From: JBBPZA01 sp038330095
Lineage (GTDB): Bacteria > Actinomycetota > Thermoleophilia > Solirubrobacterales > Solirubrobacteraceae
Assembly (NCBI GenBank): GCA_038330095.1
Contig: JBBQNQ010000032.1
Location: forward strand, 1-30,098
Reading direction: 5' to 3'
DNA: 30,098 nucleotides
The position numbers were made by a program, and so were the translations under genes. Below the pieces are notes generated by a model. It saw nothing but the letters and a program-made list of their open reading frames with translations. It did no database searches and was not told where the DNA came from. How positions within the stretch are numbered: the first letter of the stretch is position 1; the number at the start of each line of letters is the position of its first letter. Positions 6,964 to 13,792 of this stretch are shown here, one piece after another.

Positions 6964-8370
6964 ATGTACCGACTGCTCGCTGTAGCTGCAGCGGTGGTCG
7001 CCGTCGGAGTGGTGGCCGTGCTGAGCTTCGGCTCAAGCCATCGCGAGGCGCCGAACATCTCGCTGGACCCCACCGGCGACAACACGGACGTCTACGCGTT
7101 CACGGCGAAGGACGCGCCGGGCTCGCTGACCGTCGTGGCCGACTGGATCCCGCTGGAGGACCCGGCGGGCGGCCCGAACTTCTTCACGTTCGACCCCAAG
7201 GCGCACTACTACATCCGCATCGACAACACGGGTGACGGCAAGCCGGACGTCAGCTACCGCTACCAGTTCAAGACGACGGTCCGCAACAAGAAGTCGTTCC
7301 TCTACGCGCTTCCTGGCGTCTCGTCGTTCAAGGACCCCAAGCTCAACATCGTCCAGACCTACTCGATCTTCCGCGAGACGGTCCGCAAGAACGGCAAGGA
7401 GTCCCAGAGGCGGATCGCCAAGGGCCTCCCGGTCGCGCCCAGCAACGCCGGCCCCAAGACGTTCCCCGACTACGGCAAGGTCGCCGCAGCGGCGAACCGC
7501 AAGCTGCCCGGTGGCGGCAGAACGTTCGCGGGCCAGATCGAGGATCCGTTCTTCGTGGACCTCGGGGCGACGTTCGACGACATCAACCTGCGCAGCGGCA
7601 CGGGCAACATGGGCGGTGGCAAGGACGACCTCGCGGGCTACAACACGCACAGCATCGTGCTGCAGGTCCCCGAGCCCGACGTGACCCGCAACGGCAAGGC
7701 CGTCTCGGGTCCGACCGCGAAGAACGCGGTGATCGGCGTCTGGTCCTCGACCGAGCGGCGCAGGCTGGAGGTAACCAACGGGTCCAGGCGGGGCAAGGGC
7801 AGGTTCGTTCAGGTCAGCCGCCTGGGCAACCCGCTGGTCAACGAGGTGATCATTCCGCTGGGCAAGAAGGACCAGTTCAACCGGACCACCCCGAATCGTG
7901 ACGGCGCGCTGTACGGCAAGTACGTCGTCCAGCCCGAGCTGGCCAAGGTACTGAACATCCTCTTCCCGGGGCTCAACGTCCCCGAGAAGAATCGCACGGA
8001 CATCGTGCAGGCGCTTCTGACCGGGATCCCCGGCAAGACCCAGATCGCGCCCAACGCGCCCCCGACCGACACCCTGAAGCTCAACCTCGGCGTGCCCCCC
8101 AGCGCGACGGAGAACCGCTTCGGAGTGCTGGCCGGCGACCTCGGGGGCTTCCCCGACGGCCGCCGCCTCGGTGACGACGTCGTCGACATCGAGCTGCGCG
8201 TCATCGGCGGGTTCCTGAAGGGCAACAAGCTGCCGCTCGGCGACGGCGTCAACCAGAACGACAAGCCCTTCCGGGCCTCGTTCCCGTACGTCGCCGCACC
8301 GAACGACGGCTTCAACTCGCAGCCCAAGCGCAACGAGCCGGCCTCGCCGCCGGTTGGGCCGCAGCCGTAG
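6964..8370 (+). CDS. DUF4331 secreted protein
   Basis: A 468-residue exported or membrane-anchored protein of the DUF4331 family, whose function is unknown to me. The N-terminal hydrophobic segment (residues 2-22) is followed by the family hallmark SSHREAPNISLDPTGDNTDVYAF and then RIDNTGDGKPDVSYRYQF. The rest is a beta-rich, Asp/Asn/Gly-rich domain with the internal motifs GGGKDDLAGYNTHS and GNPLVNEVIIPLGKKDQFN, ending in the usual FPYVAAPNDGFNSQP. There are no Cys residues. ATG 6964 is set by the AGGAGG site 7 nt upstream; a TTG at 6958 lies inside the spacer. A strong hairpin follows, then the TPR and metal-transporter genes. This DUF4331-TPR-NicO order suggests a role linked to metal handling, which is inference. 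Confidence 0.92.
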   Translation: MYRLLAVAAAVVAVGVVAVLSFGSSHREAPNISLDPTGDNTDVYAFTAKDAPGSLTVVADWIPLEDPAGGPNFFTFDPKAHYYIRIDNTGDGKPDVSYRYQFKTTVRNKKSFLYALPGVSSFKDPKLNIVQTYSIFRETVRKNGKESQRRIAKGLPVAPSNAGPKTFPDYGKVAAAANRKLPGGGRTFAGQIEDPFFVDLGATFDDINLRSGTGNMGGGKDDLAGYNTHSIVLQVPEPDVTRNGKAVSGPTAKNAVIGVWSSTERRRLEVTNGSRRGKGRFVQVSRLGNPLVNEVIIPLGKKDQFNRTTPNRDGALYGKYVVQPELAKVLNILFPGLNVPEKNRTDIVQALLTGIPGKTQIAPNAPPTDTLKLNLGVPPSATENRFGVLAGDLGGFPDGRRLGDDVVDIELRVIGGFLKGNKLPLGDGVNQNDKPFRASFPYVAAPNDGFNSQPKRNEPASPPVGPQP

Positions 8371-8385
8371 GAGACCCGGACCGGA

Positions 8386-8416
8386 GGAGGGGGCGCCGAG
8401 GCCCGGCGCCCCCTCC
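8386..8416 (+). terminator. Strong hairpin between the DUF4331 and TPR genes
   Basis: A perfect 12-bp G+C-only-but-one stem, GGAGGGGGCGCC (8386-8397) with GGCGCCCCCTCC (8405-8416), surrounds the 7-nt loop GAGGCCC, 15 nt after the DUF4331 stop. Only a short T-run (TTT at 8427-8429) follows, so it could be an intrinsic terminator, an attenuating element or an mRNA-stabilising hairpin. The hairpin is bracketed by two copies of CCCGGACCG (8375-8383 and 8418-8426). Confidence 0.6.
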
Positions 8417-8439
8417 GCCCGGACCGTTTCCCGAAAGCC

Positions 8440-9753
8440 ATGACCCTCGCCCGCCCCACACTCTTCAAGCTTCTCCCGATCCCGCTCGCCTTTCTCGCGG
8501 TCGTCGTGGTCCTCCTGCTCGCTGCCGGGGGCCCTCGTGTCGCGGGACCTCGAAGCGACAGACTCGGTACCGAGACGCCTATCGCCCGCACCACCACCGG
8601 GCGCATCGCCGAGCTGCAGGCGCAGATCCGGGGCGGGGCGACTGATGCCTCCACCTACGCCGCCCTCGGCGGCGCCTACCTCCAGCGCGTCCGCGAGACG
8701 GGCGACCCGAGCTTCTACGCCAAGGCGCAGGGCGTCTACCGCACGGCGCTCGCCCGTGACCCGCGCTCGCCCGTTGCCCTGACCGGCGCGGGCAGCCTCG
8801 CCCTCGCGCGACACGACTTCGCCGGCGGGCTGCGCTACGGGCTCACTGCACGCCGCGCAGCCCCCGACGCGATCGATCCGCTCTACGTCATCGAGGACGC
8901 CCAGATCGAGCTCGGCCGCTACCGCGCCGCCGAGCGCACCCTCCAGCGCGCCATCGACCTCAAGCCCACGCTCGCCGCCTACGCGCGCGCCTCCTACGTT
9001 CGCGAGCTGCGCGGCGACATCGACGGTGCGATCCGGGCCATGGCGCTCGCCGTCTCGGCTGGCGGCCCGGCCACAGAGAACGTCGTCTACGTGCGGACGC
9101 TCTTGGGCAACCTCGAGTTCGGGATCGGCCGGGTGACCGCCGCACGCGGCAACTACCGTGCCGCCCTGGAGCAGTCTCCGGGCTACGTTCCGGCCAGCGC
9201 CGGCCTCGCGCGTACCGATGCCGCCCGTGGGGACCTCGGCAGCGCGATCCGCCGCTATCGCGACGCCGTCGGCCGCCTGCCGCTGCCCGAGTACGTCGTG
9301 GCGCTCGGCGAGGCCGAGCAGGCCGCCGGGCGCCCGGCGCAGGCGCGCCGTGACCTGGAGCTCGTCGGCGCCGAGCAGCGCCTGCTCCAGGCCAACGGCG
9401 TGAACACCGACGTCGACCTCGCTCTCTACCAGGCCCAGCACGGGAGCCCGGCGCGCGGGGTGATGTTCGCGCGGCGCGCGTGGGCGTCGGCTCCGAGCGT
9501 TCGCTCGGCGGACGCGCTTGGGTACGCGCTCGGCCGTGCCGGCCGCCCGCGGGAGGGACTCGCTTGGATGCGGCGCGCCCTTGCGCGGGGCTGGCGCGAC
9601 CCGCTGGTCCTTTACCACGCGGGCATGACCGCACGAGCGGCGAACGAGCCGGCGCTCGCGCGCAGGTGGCTCACGCAGCTGCTCGGCCAGGCCCCGCGCT
9701 TCTCGCCGCTCCTCGCGCCCCGCGCGAGACGAGCGCTGAAGGGACTGGCATGA
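8440..9753 (+). CDS. TPR-repeat protein with N-terminal membrane anchor
   Basis: A 437-residue protein. Residues about 8-30 (LFKLLPIPLAFLAVVVVLLLAAG) form a signal-anchor or signal peptide. The remainder consists of tetratricopeptide-like helix pairs rich in Ala/Arg/Leu, with typical A-x-x-x-Y/L-x-x-A-L-x-x-x-P patterns (for example GNYRAALEQSPGYVPASAGLAR). TPR domains are protein-interaction scaffolds, so this is probably an extracytoplasmic adaptor, with the DUF4331 protein or the ectodomain of the next transporter as possible partners. No catalytic motif is seen. Its stop overlaps the ATG of the NicO-type gene (ATGA at 9750-9753), indicating translational coupling. The start ATG 8440 has no good Shine-Dalgarno. 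Confidence 0.88.
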   Translation: MTLARPTLFKLLPIPLAFLAVVVVLLLAAGGPRVAGPRSDRLGTETPIARTTTGRIAELQAQIRGGATDASTYAALGGAYLQRVRETGDPSFYAKAQGVYRTALARDPRSPVALTGAGSLALARHDFAGGLRYGLTARRAAPDAIDPLYVIEDAQIELGRYRAAERTLQRAIDLKPTLAAYARASYVRELRGDIDGAIRAMALAVSAGGPATENVVYVRTLLGNLEFGIGRVTAARGNYRAALEQSPGYVPASAGLARTDAARGDLGSAIRRYRDAVGRLPLPEYVVALGEAEQAAGRPAQARRDLELVGAEQRLLQANGVNTDVDLALYQAQHGSPARGVMFARRAWASAPSVRSADALGYALGRAGRPREGLAWMRRALARGWRDPLVLYHAGMTARAANEPALARRWLTQLLGQAPRFSPLLAPRARRALKGLA

Positions 9754-11186
9754 GAGGCGCGCGGCGCCTCCTCATCGCTCTCGCGGCGCTCACGGCGCTG
9801 CTCTTGATCCCGGCGGCGGCTTCCGCACACCCGCTCGGCAACTTCACGATCAATCACCTCACGACGATCCGGGTCTCCTCGGATCGTGTGGATCTGCGCT
9901 ACGTGCTCGACCAGGCGGAGATCCCGACCTTCCAGGAGCGGGGGAAATCGCCGGAGTCCGTGCTCGCAGCCAAGCTCGGCGAGATCCGGTCGCGGCTCGT
10001 GCTCACGGCCGGCGGAAGGCGGGTGCCCATCCGCGTGCTGCCGGGTGCGAGGATCACCAAGCCTCCCGGCCAGGGCGGCCTGCCGACCACCCGCGTGGAG
10101 GTATCTCTCACCGCAACGGTGGACGCGCGCGGGCGGGTGCAGCTACGCGACGAGACGTTCCCCGACCGGGTGGGCTGGAAGGCCATAGTCGCCCGGCCGG
10201 GCAAGGGAACGGCCGTGCGCTCCACGGCGCCGAGCGAAGATCCGACGGGCGGCCTTCGCTCCTATCCCAAGGATCTGATCTCCAGCCCGCTCGACGTGCG
10301 CTCGGCCAGCCTGGACGTGCGTGCGGGGAACGGGACGCTGGTCGCCCCCCGCAGTCCGGGCGGCGAGCCGGCGACGACGCGCGACCGCTCGGGCGACGGC
10401 TTCGCGGGCGTGTTCGGCGACGCGGCCGCGGGTCGCGGCGCGCTGCTCTTCCTGCTCCTCGCCGCCTTCGCGTGGGGCGCGTTCCACGCCCTCTCGCCGG
10501 GCCACGGCAAGGCGATGGTCGCCGCCTACCTGGTCGGGACGCGCGGAACGACGCGGCACGCGCTCGCGCTCGGCGTGACGGTCACCGTGACCCACACGAT
10601 CGGGGTGTTCGCGCTCGGGCTCGTGACTCTCGCGCTCTCGCAGTACGTGCTGCCCGAGGACCTCTATCCATGGCTGAACCTCGTGTCCGGCCTGTTGGTC
10701 CTCGTGGTCGGGATAGGGGTCCTGCGCTCGCGCGTGCGCTGGGCTCGCAGGAGGCGCGAGAACCAGGCGCGCGACCACGAGAGCCACCACCACGACCACG
10801 ATCACGGTCACAGCCACGACCACGGTCACAGCCACGGACACTCGCACAACGTCCCCGACACCCTCACCTGGCTCGGGCTGATCGGGATGGGGGCCTCGGC
10901 CGGTCTGATCCCGTGCCCCTCGGCACTGGTGGTCCTGCTCGCCGCGATCGCCCAGCACCAGATCGCCCTGGGCCTGCTGCTCATCGTCGTCTTCAGCCTC
11001 GGGCTGGCGGTGACCCTGTCGGTCCTCGGGATATTGGTCGTACAGGCCGGGCGCATCGCGACGCGCGCGTCCGACCGCCTGGCCTTCTCGAGCCCCGTCG
11101 CGGCGGCGCTGCCGGCGGTCTCCGCGCTGATCATCGTGGGCGCCGGACTGGTCCTCACGGTGCGTGCAGTTCCCCACCTCGCGTGA
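9750..11186 (+). CDS. NicO/RcnA-type nickel-cobalt transporter with extracytoplasmic N-domain and His-rich loop
   Basis: A 478-residue membrane protein. Residues 1-27 are a signal peptide ending ASAHPLGNF. Residues about 28-225 form a predicted extracytoplasmic beta-rich domain. The NicO transporter core follows, with HALSPGHGK (the H-x3-PGHGK signature), VTHTIGVFALG, a cytoplasmic or outer loop from 342 to 367 with 13 His among alternating Asp/Gly/Ser, then GLIPCPSALVVLL and two further helices. In RcnA the His-rich loop binds Ni/Co during efflux; related NicO proteins have been proposed for either direction of transport. The ATGA overlap with the TPR gene ties the two functionally. The long exported N-terminal domain is not part of E. 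coli RcnA. Metal specificity and direction are inferred, not shown. Confidence 0.9.
   Translation: MRGARRLLIALAALTALLLIPAAASAHPLGNFTINHLTTIRVSSDRVDLRYVLDQAEIPTFQERGKSPESVLAAKLGEIRSRLVLTAGGRRVPIRVLPGARITKPPGQGGLPTTRVEVSLTATVDARGRVQLRDETFPDRVGWKAIVARPGKGTAVRSTAPSEDPTGGLRSYPKDLISSPLDVRSASLDVRAGNGTLVAPRSPGGEPATTRDRSGDGFAGVFGDAAAGRGALLFLLLAAFAWGAFHALSPGHGKAMVAAYLVGTRGTTRHALALGVTVTVTHTIGVFALGLVTLALSQYVLPEDLYPWLNLVSGLLVLVVGIGVLRSRVRWARRRRENQARDHESHHHDHDHGHSHDHGHSHGHSHNVPDTLTWLGLIGMGASAGLIPCPSALVVLLAAIAQHQIALGLLLIVVFSLGLAVTLSVLGILVVQAGRIATRASDRLAFSSPVAAALPAVSALIIVGAGLVLTVRAVPHLA
10803..10838 (+). repeat. 18-bp tandem duplication inside the His-rich loop
   Basis: Two adjacent 18-bp units starting CACGGTCACAGCCACG (10803-10820 and 10821-10838) match at 16 of 18 positions. 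They encode the H-G-H-S-H-D/G part of the metal-binding loop, so the loop has probably grown by in-frame duplication. Confidence 0.6.
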
Positions 11187-11271
11187 GCAAATGATCCGAG
11201 TGCGCGGGTTCGGCGAAGAAGGGCGCAACCAGAGTCAAGCCCCACCCTTCTCTCACGGTCCCCACCTCTCA

Positions 11272-11733
11272 ATGACGGTCTCCCACGCCTGCCCGGCCCT
11301 GCCGGCGCACGACCTCGACGCCGCGATCGCGGCCATGCGGTCGCGCGGCCTGCGCGTCTCCTCCGCCCGTCGACTCGTCCTGCAGGCGCTCTTGCACGCC
11401 GACGGTCCGCTCTCCGCGGAGCGGATCGCCGCAGGGGTCGAGGGAGGCCTTCCGTCCGATCTCGGCTCGACCTACCGCAACCTCGAGACGCTCGAGCAGA
11501 TCGGCCTCGTCCGCCACGTCCATCTGGGCCACGGACCCGGGCTCTACACGCTCGCCGCCCGCGCCGCCAGTGAATACTTGGTGTGCGAGGCGTGTGATTC
11601 GGTGCGAGCCGTCCCTCCGCGCGCTCTCGACTCCGCCCGCGCCGCGATCCGCGAAGCGCTGGGCCACGAAGCGAGCTTCTCGCACTTCCCGATCGTCGGC
11701 CTGTGCGCGGAATGCGCGGGCGAGGGTTCGTGA
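11272..11733 (+). CDS. Fur-family metalloregulator, Nur-like
   Basis: A 153-residue Fur-superfamily DNA-binding repressor. An N-terminal winged helix (RVSSARRLVLQAL...STYRNLETLEQIGLV) is followed by a metal-binding dimerisation domain. IGLVRHVHLGHG closely resembles Streptomyces Nur, the nickel-dependent repressor. His82, His84 and His138 align with the Nur M-site His70, His72 and His126, and CxxC pairs 105/108 and 145/148 form the structural zinc site. The Nur nickel-site His86/88/90 are replaced by Ala98/Ser100/Tyr102. Position between two Ni/Co transporter genes, with a GTGA overlap onto the downstream permease, supports nickel control. ATG 11272 is used since it gives 12 residues ahead of the Nur N-terminus; ATG 11191 is an in-frame alternative. 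Neither has a Shine-Dalgarno. Family certain, metal uncertain. Confidence 0.88.
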   Translation: MTVSHACPALPAHDLDAAIAAMRSRGLRVSSARRLVLQALLHADGPLSAERIAAGVEGGLPSDLGSTYRNLETLEQIGLVRHVHLGHGPGLYTLAARAASEYLVCEACDSVRAVPPRALDSARAAIREALGHEASFSHFPIVGLCAECAGEGS

Positions 11734-12839
11734 AGGCGAGCGCCGGCGCCTCGCGCTGGGCCCGGGTAAGGGGCTCGCTGACACGCGAGGAGTGGAAGCG
11801 GGCCGGAGTGCTCGCCGCGGTGGTCATCGGGCTGCACGTGGTCGGGTTCTTCATCCTGCTCGCGCTGGTCGTGCCGCAGGACTTCAGGGTGGGAAGCAAG
11901 AGCGCCTTCGGTCTGGGCGTGGGCATCACCGCCTACACGCTCGGGCTCAGGCACGCGTTCGACGCGGATCACATCGGCGCCATCGACAACACCACGCGCA
12001 AGCTGATGGCCGAGGGCCAGCGTCCGCTGAGCGTCGGGTTCTTCTTCTCGCTCGGGCACTCGTCGGTGGTCTTCGGCCTGACGGCGCTGCTCGCGGTCGG
12101 CATCGGAGGGCTGAGCGGCGCCGTCACGAGCGACGGCTCGACGCTGCACCAGGCCACGGGCCTGGTGGGGCCGCTCGTGTCAGGCTCATTCCTCTTCCTG
12201 ATCGGGATCCTCAACCTGCTGATCCTGGTGGGAGTCCTGCGGGTCTTTCGCCGCATGCGCCACGGCGACTTTGACGAGCGCGAGCTCGAGCACCAGCTCA
12301 ACTCGCGCGGCGTGATGAACCGGTTCTACAGTCGGGCGACCCGCGCCGTGAAGAAGCCGTGGCAGATGTATCCCCTCGGGCTGCTCTTCGGACTGGGGTT
12401 CGACACGGCCACCGAGGTAGGCCTTCTCGTCGCCGCGGGCGGCGCGGCGGTGGGCGGGCTGCCGATCTACGCGATCCTCTGCCTGCCGATCCTCTTCGCC
12501 GCCGGCATGTCGCTGCTGGACACGATCGACGGAGCGTTCATGAACTTCGCCTACGGCTGGGCCTTCGCCAAGCCGGTGCGCAAGGTCTTCTACAACATCA
12601 CCATCACGGGACTGTCGGTCGCGGTTGCGCTCATCATCGGCACCGTTGAGCTGATGTCGGTGCTCGCGCAGAAGCTCAGCCTCAGCGGCGGCGCGTGGGA
12701 CCTGGTCTCAAACCTGGACCTCAACCTGGTCGGCTACGCGCTCGTCGCGCTCTTCGTCGTCACGTGGGCGGTCGCGCTGGCCGTGTGGCGCTTCGGTCGG
12801 ATCGAGGAGAAATGGTCCGCCGGGCTGCAGAGGCCCTGA
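11730..12839 (+). CDS. NiCoT-family nickel/cobalt permease (HoxN/NixA type)
   Basis: A 369-residue secondary transporter for high-affinity uptake of Ni2+ and/or Co2+. The family signature HX4DH is present as RHAFDADHIGAIDN (His75, Asp80, His81) in the second membrane helix. FFSLGHSSVV follows at 105-114 and LGFDTATE at 222-229, both diagnostic of NiCoT proteins, with about eight membrane segments in all. GTG 11730 is chosen because it overlaps the stop of the Fur-family gene as GTGA, with a GCGAGGG-like ribosome site just upstream. An earlier ATG at 11703 would lie inside the preceding CxxC codons. Co-translation with a Nur-like regulator implies that import is feedback-controlled by metal. 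No urease, hydrogenase or cobalamin gene is in the window to show which enzyme needs the metal. Confidence 0.94.
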   Translation: MKASAGASRWARVRGSLTREEWKRAGVLAAVVIGLHVVGFFILLALVVPQDFRVGSKSAFGLGVGITAYTLGLRHAFDADHIGAIDNTTRKLMAEGQRPLSVGFFFSLGHSSVVFGLTALLAVGIGGLSGAVTSDGSTLHQATGLVGPLVSGSFLFLIGILNLLILVGVLRVFRRMRHGDFDERELEHQLNSRGVMNRFYSRATRAVKKPWQMYPLGLLFGLGFDTATEVGLLVAAGGAAVGGLPIYAILCLPILFAAGMSLLDTIDGAFMNFAYGWAFAKPVRKVFYNITITGLSVAVALIIGTVELMSVLAQKLSLSGGAWDLVSNLDLNLVGYALVALFVVTWAVALAVWRFGRIEEKWSAGLQRP

Positions 12840-12858
12840 GACCGAGACTCGGCCGCGT

Positions 12859-13383
12859 CTAGGCGGTTGAGGAGGGCGTGGCCGCCGAGACCTGGACAGG
12901 TGTGCCGCCCACCAACGTCTGGTAGACGACGCAGTAGCGCTCGGTGAGGCGCAGCAGGGTCGCGAGCTGCTCGTCGGTCGCCTCTCCGGAGAGGTCGAAC
13001 GACAGCCGGATGGAACGGAACCCGACCGGCGCCTCGTCGCTCTTGACCACCCCGAGCGTGCCGCGGAAGTCCAGGTCCCCTTCGGCCCGCACACTGCCCG
13101 TGACCGGGAGCTCGAGCGCGGTCGCGACCGAGCGCAGGGTCACGCCCGCGCACGCGACGAGCGCCTGAAGGAGCATGTCGCCCGAGCAGGCAAGCGCGCC
13201 CGAGCCGCCGGTGGCGGGGTGCAACCCGGCCTCGACGAGCGCGCGGCCGGTGGCGACCGAGCAGGCGATCTCCTCGCCGTCCAGGGCTCCCTCAGCGCGA
13301 AGCGTGACGAGCGCGGCGTCGGGCTGCTCGCTGTATCGCTCCTTGATAGGCGCCTGCAGCGCTCGCAGCTCCTGGCGGTCCAT
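12859..13383 (-). CDS. OsmC/Ohr-family peroxiredoxin-like protein
   Basis: A 174-residue cytoplasmic thiol peroxidase-like protein. The conserved helix GDMLLQALVACAGVTL carries Cys78, and Cys151 lies in RYCVVYQT; together they match the two redox cysteines of OsmC/Ohr proteins, which reduce organic hydroperoxides. An extra Cys66 sits in LACSGDM. Length is somewhat above the usual ~140 residues because of a longer N-terminus (MDRQELRALQAPIKERY). ATG 13383 is chosen because TAGCAT (13392-13397) lies 8 nt upstream with no Shine-Dalgarno, so the longer GTG-initiated version at 13407 is unlikely. It converges on the NiCoT gene with a 19-bp gap. Confidence 0.88.
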   Translation of the reverse strand: MDRQELRALQAPIKERYSEQPDAALVTLRAEGALDGEEIACSVATGRALVEAGLHPATGGSGALACSGDMLLQALVACAGVTLRSVATALELPVTGSVRAEGDLDFRGTLGVVKSDEAPVGFRSIRLSFDLSGEATDEQLATLLRLTERYCVVYQTLVGGTPVQVSAATPSSTA

Positions 13384-13391
13384 CCGTTCCC

Positions 13392-13397
13392 ATGCTA
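13392..13397 (-). promoter_or_regulatory. -10-like hexamer of the osmC-like gene
   Basis: TAGCAT on the minus strand ends 8 nt before ATG 13383. This supports the shorter start and a leaderless or near-leaderless transcript. Confidence 0.4.
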
Positions 13398-13465
13398 ACG
13401 CCGTCACTCCGTCCGAGCCGATGCCGTTCGCCGGCGCGCCGTCCGGCCTCGGGTGAGGGGGCGTC

Positions 13466-13612
13466 CTAGTCGACGCTGAGCCGGGGGTTGCGGCAGGCGG
13501 CCTCGAAGCAGGGCACCGGCTGAGCCTGCAGACCGCTGTGGAAATGCACGGGGTCGGAGTCGTGGTGGGACGGCAGGATGGCGGCGATCGCCGCCCGTAC
13601 GCGTAGAGCCAT
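13466..13612 (-). CDS. Small 48-residue protein of unknown function
   Basis: I do not recognise this protein. The ATG at 13612 has GAAGGA (13619-13624) 6 nt upstream, and nearly all codons after the first few end in G or C, as in genuine genes of this window. The product has a short basic, Ala/Ile-rich start (LRVRAAIAAILP), then SHHDSDPVHFHSG, then PCFEAACRNPRLSVD, giving five His and two Cys in 48 residues. The His/Cys spacing would suit metal binding or redox, or a precursor peptide; no partner enzyme is adjacent. A strong promoter and a palindrome lie upstream, with a leader of roughly 110 nt. It could also be a leader peptide, though the spacing to the osmC-like gene (82 bp with its own -10) argues against that. 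Confidence 0.6.
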   Translation of the reverse strand: MALRVRAAIAAILPSHHDSDPVHFHSGLQAQPVPCFEAACRNPRLSVD

Positions 13613-13729
13613 TAGGCATCCTTCGGTGGGTATGGGATATGAGGAGACAGCACTGCGGACGGACGGGCCTAGGTGCTCGCCGTCAAGCCCGCCTCCGAAG
13701 GCCTGTCCTACGACCCCCGGGCAGCCGAG

Positions 13730-13757
13730 ATAGTAACAAGCTTGTGACACCCGTCAA
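13730..13757 (-). promoter_or_regulatory. Strong sigma-70-type promoter upstream of the 48-residue protein
   Basis: On the minus strand TTGACG (13752-13757) and TACTAT (13730-13735) are separated by 16 bp. This is the best -35/-10 pair I found in the window. Transcription would start near 13723 and give a leader of about 110 nt before ATG 13612. Confidence 0.65.
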
Positions 13758-13758
13758 A

Positions 13759-13775
13759 GTGTGATCAGGTCACAC
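13759..13775. promoter_or_regulatory. Palindrome abutting the -35 box (operator candidate)
   Basis: GTGTGATCAGGTCACAC is a perfect 6-bp inverted repeat with a 5-bp centre, ending 1 bp from the -35 of the promoter at 13730-13757. Its place suggests an activator or repressor site. It resembles a CRP half-site pair but with 5 instead of 6 central bases. It lies 17 nt past the stop of the YfhO-like gene, so as RNA it could also act as a weak terminator hairpin for that gene. Confidence 0.45.
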
Positions 13776-13792
13776 TCCGGTGACCGCGGAGA

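Noticed and set aside
7033..9618. Long minus-strand open frame (861 codons)
   Set aside because: It is antisense to the DUF4331 and TPR genes, whose family motifs are clear. High G+C removes stops from the shadow frame, and its composition (Gly/Arg/Glu/Val-rich) has no domain.
11191..11271. Nur/Fur box upstream of the Fur-family gene
   Set aside because: I looked for an inverted repeat of the Fur-family type in the 85 bp after the NicO stop and saw none that I could defend.
13384..13619. Minus-strand 71-codon frame overlapping the 48-residue protein (13404-13619)
   Set aside because: Arg-rich shadow in another frame; the 48-residue frame has the ribosome site and the proper third-position bias.
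13759..13775. Canonical CRP/FNR binding site
   Set aside because: The palindrome has a 5-bp centre where the CRP consensus TGTGA-N6-TCACA has 6, so it is reported only as an unassigned operator candidate.
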